Positions 10,768 through 19,276 of a stretch of 64,000 nucleotides of DNA are shown in pieces; the stretch's first letter is position 1, and the number at the start of each line of letters is the position of its first letter. The translations under genes were made by a program, and so were the position numbers. Below the pieces are notes generated by a model. That model had not been told where the DNA came from, did not search any database, and saw nothing but the letters and a program-made list of their open reading frames with translations. The DNA is from Microbacterium wangchenii. Its GTDB lineage: Bacteria > Actinomycetota > Actinomycetes > Actinomycetales > Microbacteriaceae. The stretch covers positions 2,790,001-2,854,000 of the forward strand of contig NZ_CP038266.1 of the NCBI RefSeq assembly GCF_004564355.1, read 5' to 3'.

Positions 10768-11769
10768 TCAGAGCAGGCCGGCCTCGAGGTAGAGGTCGAT
10801 GTACTCCTGCACGTTCTCCGACGTGATCAGCGGGTTGCCGATGTCGACGTTGATCTCGTCGGCCTCGCCGGTGAGCAGCTCGTGCACCGACTTCATGTTG
10901 AGTTCGGCCAGCTCGCGTGCGTTCTGCAGCGTGGAGGCGGTCAGCAGACCCTCCTGGATCAGCAGGGTCGCCTCGGGCGTGCCGTCCACGCCGTAGGCGA
11001 GGATGCCCTCGAAGCCCGACTTGCCCTTGAGCGCTTCGAGCGCGCCGGCGGCCATGTTGTCGTTCATCGAGATGATGGCGTCGATCTCGGAGTTGGCCAG
11101 CGACCAGTCCTCCATGAGGGTGAGCGCCTCATCCTTGTTCCAGTTCGCGGTGTCCTCGGCGACGATCGTCACGTCGGGGCGCTTGTCGAAGAACTCCTTC
11201 TGCCACGCGTCACGACGCGCCGTGCTGTGGAAGTTGCCCGCCGGGCCGGTCAGGACGACGACCTTCGCGTTCTCGGGCACCTGCTCCAGCGCCAGCTGCG
11301 CGACGACGGCGCCCTGGTCGTAGGGGTTCGCGTCGACGGAGTCGCCACCGTCGAGACCCTCCACGCGCGGGTTGGTCGTGATGGTCACGATGCCGGCGTC
11401 GATGGCCTGCTGGATGTACGGGCTCTGCGCGTCGCCGTTGTTGGGCTGGACGATGATGGCGTCGAACTTGTTGGCGATCGCGTTCTCGATCATCCGGTTC
11501 TCGACCTCGTCGTCGGCCTGGCCGTCGAAGACCTCGAGGGTGATGTCGTCGTAGTCCTCGGCGGCGGCCTTCATCTCGTTGGCCAGCCACGCGGCGAACG
11601 AGTCGGCCTGCGCGCGGGCGATGTACGCGACGCGGTACTCGTCCTTCTTCTCACGCTCGGTCTCGCCGCCGGAGGCGGGGTTTCCGGTGGACACGGCGCA
11701 GCCGCCGAGGCTCAGGGCCACGGCCGCGGCCGCCCCCAGCGCCATGATCTTGCGGGTAAGAGTCGTCAT
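10768..11769 (-). CDS. Ribose-type sugar ABC transporter, substrate-binding lipoprotein
   Basis: This 333-residue secreted lipoprotein has a short signal peptide with lipobox LGGC (lipidated Cys24) followed by a Ser/Gly/Glu-rich linker and a type I periplasmic-binding fold (peripla_BP_4). The fold opens with EYRVAYIARAQADSFAAWL and has internal INPxxxxxxxxPYxxxA-like blocks such as DAIIVQPNNGDAQ. It would capture a sugar or polyol at the outside of the membrane and feed the permease encoded just upstream in the operon. AAGGAGAG sits at ideal distance from the ATG at 11769. The ligand is unknown; the neighbouring dehydrogenases suggest a polyol or pentose. Confidence 0.92.
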   Translation of the reverse strand: MTTLTRKIMALGAAAAVALSLGGCAVSTGNPASGGETEREKKDEYRVAYIARAQADSFAAWLANEMKAAAEDYDDITLEVFDGQADDEVENRMIENAIANKFDAIIVQPNNGDAQSPYIQQAIDAGIVTITTNPRVEGLDGGDSVDANPYDQGAVVAQLALEQVPENAKVVVLTGPAGNFHSTARRDAWQKEFFDKRPDVTIVAEDTANWNKDEALTLMEDWSLANSEIDAIISMNDNMAAGALEALKGKSGFEGILAYGVDGTPEATLLIQEGLLTASTLQNARELAELNMKSVHELLTGEADEINVDIGNPLITSENVQEYIDLYLEAGLL

Positions 11770-11817
11770 TGTGCTCTCCTTATGTGTTCGGGTTCATTCG
11801 GTGACGTGTGATGCGAG

Positions 11818-12852
11818 TCAGGATGCGGCTGTCCCACCTCCGGCTGGAACTGTTCCTTCCCGCGCGGTGGGCAGCGTGTCGCCCTTCGCGTCGGACTTGA
11901 GGATCGTCGTGCGGGCCTTGCCCCGCTTGCTGAAGACGTCGTACGCCACGGCGACGACGATGATGAGGCCCATCACGATCTGCTGCACGTAGGAGCCGAT
12001 GCCGATGAGGTTCATGATGTTGCCCAGCACGCCGACGATGAGCGCTCCGGCGAGCGTCCCGAAGACGGTGCCGACACCGCCGGAGAAGCTCGTACCACCG
12101 ATGATGGGTGCCGTGATCGCCTGGAGCTCGTAGCCGATTCCGGCGTTGGGGAGCCCCGCGTTCACGCGCGACATGAAGATGACGCCGGCGATGCCGACGA
12201 GGGCGCCGTTGACCAGGAACGCCTGGTACTTCACCTTCTCCACCGCGATGCCCGCCGCCCGTGCGGCCTCCTCGTTACCGCCGACGGCGTACACCGAGCG
12301 GCCGTAGCGGGTCTGGTTCATGAGGTACCAGATCACGATCGTGACGATGATGAGGATCAGCACGGGGATCGGCAGCCAGCCGAGGTTTCCCTGACCGATG
12401 AGGATGAAGTCGCCCAGCTGCAGGACGTTCTGGCCCTGCGTCAGCTCCAGCACGGCGCCGCGCGCCATCAGCATCATGCCGAGGGTCACGATGAACGCGG
12501 GCGTGCGCAGCGTGGCCACGAGGAAGGCGTTGATGAGGTTGCAGATCATGCCGACGGCGATGCCCGCGAGCACACCGAACAGGAGGTTGCCGGTGGACTT
12601 GTAGACCATCACCGACGCCACGCCCGCGAAGGCCATGACCGCTCCGGCGGACAGGTCGATCATGCCGCCGATGATCAGCGTCATGGCGCCGTAGGCGAGG
12701 ATCGTGATGACCGCGACCTGGCGCAGCACGTTGAACACGTTGTCCGTGCTGAGGAAGTTCGGGCTCAGCATGCTCGCCGCTACCAGCACCACCACGAGGA
12801 TGATGAATATGGAGTAGCGGCTGAGCTCCAGGGATTTCAGCTTTTCCAGCAC
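11818..12852 (-). CDS. Ribose-type sugar ABC transporter, permease
   Basis: This 344-residue integral membrane protein of the RbsC/BPD_transp_2 family has around eight to ten hydrophobic helices. It carries the characteristic IIGGMIDLSAGAVMAFAG segment near residue 60, the PAFIVTLGMMLMARG block near 120, and a GGTSFSGGVGTVFGTLAGAL motif in the C-terminal half. It forms the channel for the adjacent ATPase and binding lipoprotein. The GTG at 12852 begins one base after the ATPase stop, so the two are translationally linked. The C-terminal 25 residues are a polar cytoplasmic tail. Confidence 0.93.
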   Translation of the reverse strand: MLEKLKSLELSRYSIFIILVVVLVAASMLSPNFLSTDNVFNVLRQVAVITILAYGAMTLIIGGMIDLSAGAVMAFAGVASVMVYKSTGNLLFGVLAGIAVGMICNLINAFLVATLRTPAFIVTLGMMLMARGAVLELTQGQNVLQLGDFILIGQGNLGWLPIPVLILIIVTIVIWYLMNQTRYGRSVYAVGGNEEAARAAGIAVEKVKYQAFLVNGALVGIAGVIFMSRVNAGLPNAGIGYELQAITAPIIGGTSFSGGVGTVFGTLAGALIVGVLGNIMNLIGIGSYVQQIVMGLIIVVAVAYDVFSKRGKARTTILKSDAKGDTLPTAREGTVPAGGGTAAS

Positions 12853-12853
12853 G

Positions 12854-14353
12854 TCAGGCCACCTCGATTTCGTTCATGGCGAATTTCAGAATCGTCTCCT
12901 GCGAGAACTGCGGGGGCTCCAGCTCCGCCGTCAGGCGCCCGCCCGACATGACGTAGATCCGGTCGCACATGCCGATCAGCTCAGGCAGCTCGGAAGAGAT
13001 CATGAGGATGCCGCGCCCCTGCCGGGCGAGCTCGGTCATGATCTTGTAGATCTCGTACTTCGCGCCCACGTCGATGCCGCGGGTCGGTTCGTCCAGCAGC
13101 AGCACCTTGGGGTCGGCGATGAGCCACCGCGCGAGCAGCACCTTCTGCTGGTTGCCGCCGCTGAGGGACTCGATGCGCGTCTCGGTGCTGGGCGCCTTGA
13201 CGTTCATCTTGGAGAAGTACTCCTCGACGAGCTTCTCCTCCTTGCGCGGGTGGGCGAAGCCGCCGTGGATCACCTTGCGCAGGCTCGCCAGCGTCGCGTT
13301 CTTCTTGATGCTCAGCTTCGGGATGATGCCGACCAGGCGCCGGTCCTCGGAGAGCATCGCGACGCCGTTGGCGATCGCCTTGCGCGGGGTGGACATGTCG
13401 GCGGGCTTGCCGTCGACCTCGATCGTCCCGGCATCCAGCGAGTCCAGTCCGAAGATCGCCCTGACCACTTCGCTGCGTCCGGCGCCGATGAGGCCCGCGA
13501 GACCCACGATCTCGCCGGCCTTGATCTCCAGATCGATGTTCTCGAACAGGTGACGGCTGGACAGGCCGGAGGCCCGGAAGACCGTGGGGCCGATCTCGAT
13601 GCGCTCCTTCGGATACGACTGGTGGTCCAGGTCGCGGCCGACCATCTGCGCGATGACCTGTGCCGAGGTGATCTCATCGGCGCGCTGCGAGCTGACGACG
13701 GCGCCGTCCCGGAGCACGCTGATGTCGTCGGCCAGCTCGAAGACCTCGTCCATCTTGTGCGAGATGTAGATGATGGATTTGCCCTCGGCGCGCAGTGCGC
13801 GGATCTTGGCGAACAGCGACTCGACCTCTTTGTGCGCGATGGCCGAGGTCGGCTCGTCCATGATCAGCACGTCGGCGCTGTGGTAGACGGCCCGCACGAT
13901 CTCCAGCGTCTGGATCTCCGACACCGTGAGCGTGCTCAGGCGCCGGTTGATGGAGAAGTCGAGACCCTCCGCCTTCAGGATGCGGCGGGCCTCGCGGCGG
14001 ATGTGGCGCCAGTCGACCTTGCCGAACTTCATCGGCAGGCGTCCGAGGAAGAAGCTCTCCGCGATCGTCATCTCGGGGACGAAGTTGAGCTCCTGCGCGA
14101 TCATCGCGATCCCCTGCGCGCGCGCCTCGATGGGGTTGCGGATCCGCACCTCCTCGCCGCGCACGCGGATCTCGCCGGTGTCGGGCTGGTAGATGCCGTT
14201 GATGATCTTCATGAGGGTCGACTTGCCGGCACCGTTCTCCCCGCACAGCGCGTGGACGGTGCCCGGACGCACCTCGAAGGAGACGTCGTCGAGGGCCTTC
14301 ACACCGGGGAACGACTTGGAGACGCCCCGGACCGAGAGCAGGGTGTCGCTCAT
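12854..14353 (-). CDS. Ribose-type sugar ABC transporter, double ATPase
   Basis: This 499-residue protein contains two fused ABC domains, as in RbsA/MglA/XylG. The N-terminal domain has a full Walker A GENGAGKST at residues 38-46 and the VSEIQTLEIVRA and LIMDEPTSA motifs. The C-terminal domain has a degenerate P-loop (GLIGAGRSEV) but a canonical LSGGNQQKVLLARW signature and LLLDEPTRGIDVG. This asymmetry is normal for the carbohydrate-uptake CUT2 family. The ATG overlaps the upstream dehydrogenase stop as ATGA, indicating one operon. Confidence 0.94.
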   Translation of the reverse strand: MSDTLLSVRGVSKSFPGVKALDDVSFEVRPGTVHALCGENGAGKSTLMKIINGIYQPDTGEIRVRGEEVRIRNPIEARAQGIAMIAQELNFVPEMTIAESFFLGRLPMKFGKVDWRHIRREARRILKAEGLDFSINRRLSTLTVSEIQTLEIVRAVYHSADVLIMDEPTSAIAHKEVESLFAKIRALRAEGKSIIYISHKMDEVFELADDISVLRDGAVVSSQRADEITSAQVIAQMVGRDLDHQSYPKERIEIGPTVFRASGLSSRHLFENIDLEIKAGEIVGLAGLIGAGRSEVVRAIFGLDSLDAGTIEVDGKPADMSTPRKAIANGVAMLSEDRRLVGIIPKLSIKKNATLASLRKVIHGGFAHPRKEEKLVEEYFSKMNVKAPSTETRIESLSGGNQQKVLLARWLIADPKVLLLDEPTRGIDVGAKYEIYKIMTELARQGRGILMISSELPELIGMCDRIYVMSGGRLTAELEPPQFSQETILKFAMNEIEVA

Positions 14354-15414
14354 GCCTCACCCCGCGCCGCCGCCACGGGATCCGCGACCCGCGCGACGCC
14401 GGGACGCACGATGCGCTTGAGGCTGTCCAGCGCGCCGTCTCCGGTGAGCGCCTCTTCGACCTGCTCGAGCCCGAAGACGTGGGTCACGAGCGAATCCAGG
14501 TCGACCTGGCCCGACTCCACGAGCGTGCGTGCGATGGGCCACGTCCCGGTGTAGCGGAAGATGCCGGTGACGTTGATCTCGCGCATCGCGACGTCGGGCA
14601 CCGAGAAGGGGATCTCGTCCGCGCTCCCGACGAGGACGACGGTGCCGCCGGGGCGCGTGGCCCGGATTCCGGCCCGGATCGCCGGGGCCGCTCCGGATGC
14701 GTCGATGAAGACGTGGGCGTCCAGGCCGTCCAGGGACTCCGCCGCCGGGTCGACCACACGCGTCACTCCGTACTGCTGCGCGAGCTCGCGACGGGAGGGG
14801 TTGATGTCGGAGACGATGACCTCGCTCGCCCCGAACGCGCGCGCCACCTGCGCGGCGATGATGCCGATCGGGCCACCGCCGGCGATGAGGACGCGGTCGC
14901 CGACCTTGACGCCGCCCTTCTGGGCGGCGGCGATCCCGACCGACAGCGGCTCCATGAGCGCCGCGGCGTTGTCGCTGATCGAGTCGGGGATGTCGAAGGC
15001 GAAGTCGGCCTGGATGGTGACGTACTCGCAGAACGCACCGTCGATGGGCGGCGTCGCGAAGAACTCCATCTTCGGGCACAGGTTGTACTGGCCCGCCTTG
15101 CAGAACTCGCACACGCGGCAGGGCCGCTGCGGCTCGACGGCGACGCGGCGGCCGATGCGGGCGGGGTCGACGTCGTCGCCCACCGCCACGATGCGTCCGC
15201 TCAGCTCGTGTCCGAGGATGATCGGTGCCTCCACGACGAAGTCGCCGATGCGGCCGTGCTGGTAGTAGTGCACGTCCGATCCGCACACGCCGACGGCGGC
15301 GACCTGGACGAGCACCTCGTCGGGGGCGACCGCCGGAACGGGACGCTGCTCGACCGCGATCGACTGGACCTCGGTCAGGACGCTGGCGTTCATGGTTCGG
15401 GGGATCTCGGTCAT
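14350..15414 (-). CDS. Zinc-dependent polyol (sorbitol/xylitol-type) dehydrogenase
   Basis: This 354-residue medium-chain dehydrogenase has catalytic zinc ligands Cys44 (GVCGSDVHYY) and His69-Glu70 (GHE), a structural zinc cluster CRVCEFCKAGQYNLC, and the nucleotide-binding IAGGGPIGIIAAQ. The CGSDVHYYxHGRIGDFVV context is typical of sorbitol/xylitol/L-iditol dehydrogenases, which oxidise a polyol to a ketose with NAD. It is the first large gene of the operon, transcribed away from the SorC regulator. The ATG at 15414 has CGGAG upstream; an ATG seven codons later is an alternative start. Confidence 0.9.
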   Translation of the reverse strand: MTEIPRTMNASVLTEVQSIAVEQRPVPAVAPDEVLVQVAAVGVCGSDVHYYQHGRIGDFVVEAPIILGHELSGRIVAVGDDVDPARIGRRVAVEPQRPCRVCEFCKAGQYNLCPKMEFFATPPIDGAFCEYVTIQADFAFDIPDSISDNAAALMEPLSVGIAAAQKGGVKVGDRVLIAGGGPIGIIAAQVARAFGASEVIVSDINPSRRELAQQYGVTRVVDPAAESLDGLDAHVFIDASGAAPAIRAGIRATRPGGTVVLVGSADEIPFSVPDVAMREINVTGIFRYTGTWPIARTLVESGQVDLDSLVTHVFGLEQVEEALTGDGALDSLKRIVRPGVARVADPVAAARGEA

Positions 15415-15522
15415 GTTCGCTCCGATTTCATTGGGACTGTCGTGAGGGGCTGTGTCGAGTGGGCTCGGCGGCGTCAGCGCGTACGGCGCCCGAAGGCGGC
15501 GCCTGTCGAGCCGGCGAGGGGC

Positions 15523-15582
15523 TCAGGCGGGAGCGGGGGACCGGCGGGCGAAGGAGGGGAAGGTGACGTCATCGTCGCTCAC
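15523..15582 (-). CDS. Possible 19-residue leader peptide of the polyol operon
   Basis: A GTG at 15582 follows a strong AAAGGAGT ribosome-binding site at ideal spacing and opens a 20-codon frame ending in TGA, encoding MSDDDVTFPSFARRSPAPA. It sits between the SorC operator and the first dehydrogenase gene, 108 bases before that gene's start. It may be a small expressed peptide, a leader, or the remnant of a shortened gene. There is no homology evidence and such a short frame could be chance, but the ribosome-binding site is one of the best in the window. Confidence 0.35.
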   Translation of the reverse strand: MSDDDVTFPSFARRSPAPA

Positions 15583-15627
15583 GGGCGTACTCCTTTGGTG
15601 CGGGTCTTGACGCGCTCGGCCTGATCG

Positions 15628-15641
15628 TGCTCATATGAGCA
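15628..15641. promoter_or_regulatory. 14-bp palindromic operator, probable SorC-family site
   Basis: TGCTCATATGAGCA is a perfect palindrome located between the divergent regulator gene and the polyol operon. On the plus strand a TTGACG (15607-15612) lies 18 bases before TCATAT (15631-15636), so the palindrome overlaps a possible -10 box of the regulator gene. Autoregulation and control of the divergent operon are inferred from position. Confidence 0.55.
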
Positions 15642-15697
15642 GTGCCAGTTCAATCTTGAGCGGCTGTCTTCAGCGATCATACCCATCGAGGTCACAT

Positions 15698-16681
15698 ATG
15701 CAAGAACAGCGCCCCTTGCGCGCTCAAACGAGCGCCGGCGAGAACACCGTCGCTGATCGCGCGCTCCTCGGGATGGTCGCGCGGCTCTACTACCTCGAAG
15801 ATCTTCCCCGTGTCGACATCGCCGAGCGCCTCGGGATCTCGCGGTTCAAAGTCGCCCGCCTCCTCACCCGCGCGCGCGAAGAGGGGGTGGTCACGATCGC
15901 CGTGCACGACCACGGACTGCCCGACCCTCTGCTCAGCGAGGAACTGCGCGCAGCACTGGACCTGCGGGAGTGCCACGTGGTGCGTTCGCACGGCACGCGG
16001 GACAACGTGCGCCAGCAGCTGGGCGCCACGGCGGCGGAGGTGCTCAGCGCGACACTGTCGGACGGCGAGGTCCTGGGGCTGACGTGGGGTCGCTCTCTCA
16101 CCGCGACGACGTCGCAGCTGAGCGCGCTGCCGCGGGTCACCGTTGTCCAGCTCACCGGCTTCGTCAGCGGCGAGATGGGAGCCTCCCCCGTCGAGCTGGT
16201 CCGCGAGGCGTCCCAGCGCGCCGGCGGCGCGGTGTACCCGATCTTCTCGCCCCTGTTCGTCAAGGACGCCGAGACCGCCGACAACCTCAAACAGCATCCC
16301 GACATCCAGAAGGCGCTGCGCCTGTTCCCCCAGGTCACCACCGCGGTGGTCTCGGTGGGCAGCTGGAACCCGCCGGTCACCCAGGTGCGCGAAGTGCTGG
16401 CACCCGACGACGTCGCCCACGCCACCGCGCGGGGATGCGTCGCCGACGTGGCCGGCATCCTCGTCCGCGAGGACGGCTCCCTCGTCGACCCGGAGTTCCA
16501 GCGTCGCACCGTCTCGATCTCGCACGAGGAGCTGCACGCCGTCCCCCGCGTCATGGCCGTGGCCGGAGGCGAGGAGAAGGCCGAGGCGATCCGTGCCATC
16601 GCCAAGGCCGGCCTCATGACGAGCCTCGTGACCGACCACGCCCTCGCCGAAGCCGCCCTGGCCGCGATCCGCGACGAGTGA
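15698..16681 (+). CDS. SorC/DeoR-family sugar-binding transcriptional regulator
   Basis: This 327-residue cytoplasmic regulator has an N-terminal helix-turn-helix (about residues 25-60, LYYLEDLPRVDIAERLGISRF reading into KVARLL) and a SorC-type sugar-phosphate-binding domain with GLTWGRSL and VVSVGSW motifs typical of the family. The ATG at 15698 is preferred over an upstream in-frame ATG at 15635, because GAGG lies at proper spacing before it and the upstream frame runs through the palindrome. It is divergent from the polyol operon and most likely represses or activates it in response to a phosphorylated or keto sugar. It converges with the GH65 gene, 12 bases apart. Confidence 0.9.
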   Translation: MQEQRPLRAQTSAGENTVADRALLGMVARLYYLEDLPRVDIAERLGISRFKVARLLTRAREEGVVTIAVHDHGLPDPLLSEELRAALDLRECHVVRSHGTRDNVRQQLGATAAEVLSATLSDGEVLGLTWGRSLTATTSQLSALPRVTVVQLTGFVSGEMGASPVELVREASQRAGGAVYPIFSPLFVKDAETADNLKQHPDIQKALRLFPQVTTAVVSVGSWNPPVTQVREVLAPDDVAHATARGCVADVAGILVREDGSLVDPEFQRRTVSISHEELHAVPRVMAVAGGEEKAEAIRAIAKAGLMTSLVTDHALAEAALAAIRDE

Positions 16682-16693
16682 GTCCGCTGCAGC

Positions 16694-19237
16694 TCAGTCG
16701 TCGACGGCGCCGAGCGTCGCGCCGGCCTGCGCCTCCGCATCCTCGATGACGGGGATGGAAGTGGTGACGGTGGGCACGGACGCCGACAGCAGGGTCCCGT
16801 CCTCCCGGCGGGCATCGGCGAACTGACGCAGCGACGGCTTGCCGGGGATGACCGGCCCCTGACCGCGCAGCGGGACCTCGGCTCGGCCGCCCCCGTGGAC
16901 GGTGTATCCGACCCCGCGCACCGAGAACTGCACCGGGTCGCCCTCCCCCGCCTCGATCGTGAGCAGGTCGCGGGTCAGCGTCACGTCCAGCCGCGTGCCG
17001 TGCCAGTGCAGCACGTACGACAGCGACGGCCACTCGGCCGGCAGCCTCGGGTCGAACGTGAGTTCGCCGAGGTGGTCGCGCATGCCGCCGAAACCGGCCA
17101 CCAGCGCCGTCCACACCCCGCCGGCGGAGGCGACGTGCACGCCGTCGGCGGCGTTGTGGTGCAGGTCGCCGAGGTCGACGAACAGGGCGTCGCGGAAGTA
17201 CTCCAGGGCGAGGTTCTGATAGCCCACCTCGGCCGCCAGGATCGACTGCACGACGGCCGACAGCGTCGAGTCGCCCGTGGTCAGCGGGTCGTAGTACTCG
17301 AAGTCGGCGAGCTTCTCGTCGGCGGTGAAGTTGTCGCCCTGCAGGAACAGCGCCAGCACGACGTCGGCCTGCTTGAGCACCTGGTAGCGGTAGATCACCA
17401 GCGGGTGGAAGTGCAGCAGCAGCGGTCGCTGATCCGGCGGCGTGTGCTCGAGATCCCAGATCTCCCGCTCGAGGAACACCGCATCCTGGGGGTGGATGCC
17501 GAGGGCTTCGCTGTAGGGGATGTGCATCGCCTCGGCGGCGCGCTCCCACATCTCCGGCTCGGAGGGGTCGAGGTTCATCCGGTCGACCATGCGGAGGTAG
17601 GCGTCGTGATCGGCCTCCTGCATCTCGCGCACCGTGTGGGCGGCGAATCGGAGGTTGAAGCGCGCCATGACGTTGGTGAACAGGTTGTCGTTGACCACCG
17701 TGGTGTATTCGTCGGGTCCGGTCACACCGTGGATGTGGAAGGTCTCGTTCTCCCCGTCGATCACCCCGTCGCTCGAGCGCCAGAACCCCAGGGTCGCCCA
17801 CAGCCGCGCGGTGTCCACGGCGATGTCGACGCCTTCGGAATCGAGGAAGTCGACGTCGCCGGTGGCGCGCACGTACTTGGCCACGGCGTAGCTGACGTCG
17901 GCGTTGATGTGGTACTGCGCGGTGCCTGCCGCGTAGTACGCCGACGCCTCCTCGCCGTTGATGGTGCGCCACGGGAACAGCGCGCCCGCCTCGTTGAGCT
18001 GATGCGCGCGCTTGCGGGCGGCCGGCAGCATCAGGTACCGCATCCGCAGCGCGTTGCGTGCCCACAGCGGCGTCGTGTACGCCAGGAACGGCAGCACGTA
18101 GATCTCGGTGTCCCAGAAGTAGTGGCCCGAGTACCCCGAACCGGTCACGCCCTTGGCGGGAACGCCCTGCCCGTCGGCGCGGGCGGCGGCCTGAGCGAGC
18201 TGGAAGAGGCACCAGCGGGTCGCCTGCTGCAGGTCGGGGTGGCCCTCGATGCGCACGTCGGAGCGCTCCCAGAATGCGTCCAGCCACGTGCGCTGACGTG
18301 CGAACAGCTCCTCCACGCCCAGCGCCTCGGCGCGGTCGAGGCCGCGGCGGCACCGGTCGATGAGTTCTCCGGCGGGGACGCCGCGGGACGTGTGGTAGCT
18401 GACGATCTTCGTCAGCGTGGTCGGCACGCCCGCCTTCGCCTGCACACGGAACACGTTCTTGGCGATGTCGGGTTCGATGAGGCGGCGGGCCGAGTACTCG
18501 TTGTCGGTGTCGACGAGATGGTCGGCGATGACCGCGAGGGTCATCCCCGACTCGCTCACGCGGTAGCTCAGCGCCGAGCGCTCCTCGTCCTGCCAGTAGT
18601 CCTGCGGTTGCAGAACCCGCTCCTGCAGCTTGTCCGGCTGGCGCGGATCGAACCCGGCGCGGTTCTTCCGCACGCCCATCGGCGAGCCGCCGTAGATCCC
18701 CTCGCCGTCCTGGCGGTTGATCAGCTGCGAGCTGATGGTGACGGGGGCGTCGTCGTTGATGACGGTGACCGTGAGCCGCATGACGGCGAGGTGCTTCTCC
18801 TCGAACGACACCATCCGTTCGTCCTCGATCTCCACCTGCTTGCCCGACGGCGTGACCCACAGCAGGCGCCGGCGCAGCACGCCCTCGCGCATGTCGAGAA
18901 CGCGTTCGTACTCGCGGACGTCGGCCACGTCGAAGGAGAGCGGCTCATCGTCGACGTAGACGCGCATGACCTTCGCATCCGGCGCGTTGATGATGGTCTG
19001 CCCCACCTCGGCGAACCCGTACGCCCGCTCGGCGTGACGGATCGGGAAGATCTCGTGGAAGCCGTTGATGAAGGTGCCCTGCTCCTGTGCGAAGCGCCCC
19101 TCGGGGTAGTTCCCACGCAGACCGAGGTAGCCGTTGCCGACGGAGAAGAGCGTCTCGGTCACCCCGGCGTCGTCGAGCGAGCCCTCTGTTTCGATGAGCC
19201 GCCACTCGTCGACGGGGAATCGACCGCGATCGATCAT
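16694..19237 (-). CDS. Glycoside hydrolase family 65 disaccharide phosphorylase
   Basis: This 847-residue cytoplasmic enzyme has the three-part GH65 layout: an N-terminal beta-sandwich beginning ETLFSVGNGYLGLRGNYPEG (residues about 29-48), an (alpha/alpha)6 barrel, and a C-terminal jelly-roll. The catalytic glutamate lies in HGVTGPDEYT near residue 510. GH65 phosphorylases split maltose, trehalose or kojibiose with phosphate to beta-glucose 1-phosphate plus glucose. The next gene downstream encodes a beta-phosphoglucomutase-like HAD protein that would convert this product to glucose 6-phosphate, which favours phosphorolysis over hydrolysis. Which disaccharide is used cannot be read with confidence. 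Confidence 0.9.
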   Translation of the reverse strand: MIDRGRFPVDEWRLIETEGSLDDAGVTETLFSVGNGYLGLRGNYPEGRFAQEQGTFINGFHEIFPIRHAERAYGFAEVGQTIINAPDAKVMRVYVDDEPLSFDVADVREYERVLDMREGVLRRRLLWVTPSGKQVEIEDERMVSFEEKHLAVMRLTVTVINDDAPVTISSQLINRQDGEGIYGGSPMGVRKNRAGFDPRQPDKLQERVLQPQDYWQDEERSALSYRVSESGMTLAVIADHLVDTDNEYSARRLIEPDIAKNVFRVQAKAGVPTTLTKIVSYHTSRGVPAGELIDRCRRGLDRAEALGVEELFARQRTWLDAFWERSDVRIEGHPDLQQATRWCLFQLAQAAARADGQGVPAKGVTGSGYSGHYFWDTEIYVLPFLAYTTPLWARNALRMRYLMLPAARKRAHQLNEAGALFPWRTINGEEASAYYAAGTAQYHINADVSYAVAKYVRATGDVDFLDSEGVDIAVDTARLWATLGFWRSSDGVIDGENETFHIHGVTGPDEYTTVVNDNLFTNVMARFNLRFAAHTVREMQEADHDAYLRMVDRMNLDPSEPEMWERAAEAMHIPYSEALGIHPQDAVFLEREIWDLEHTPPDQRPLLLHFHPLVIYRYQVLKQADVVLALFLQGDNFTADEKLADFEYYDPLTTGDSTLSAVVQSILAAEVGYQNLALEYFRDALFVDLGDLHHNAADGVHVASAGGVWTALVAGFGGMRDHLGELTFDPRLPAEWPSLSYVLHWHGTRLDVTLTRDLLTIEAGEGDPVQFSVRGVGYTVHGGGRAEVPLRGQGPVIPGKPSLRQFADARREDGTLLSASVPTVTTSIPVIEDAEAQAGATLGAVDD

Positions 19238-19276
19238 GTGCTGCCTTCCTGGCGAAGTTCGGGATGCTTCGGATGG

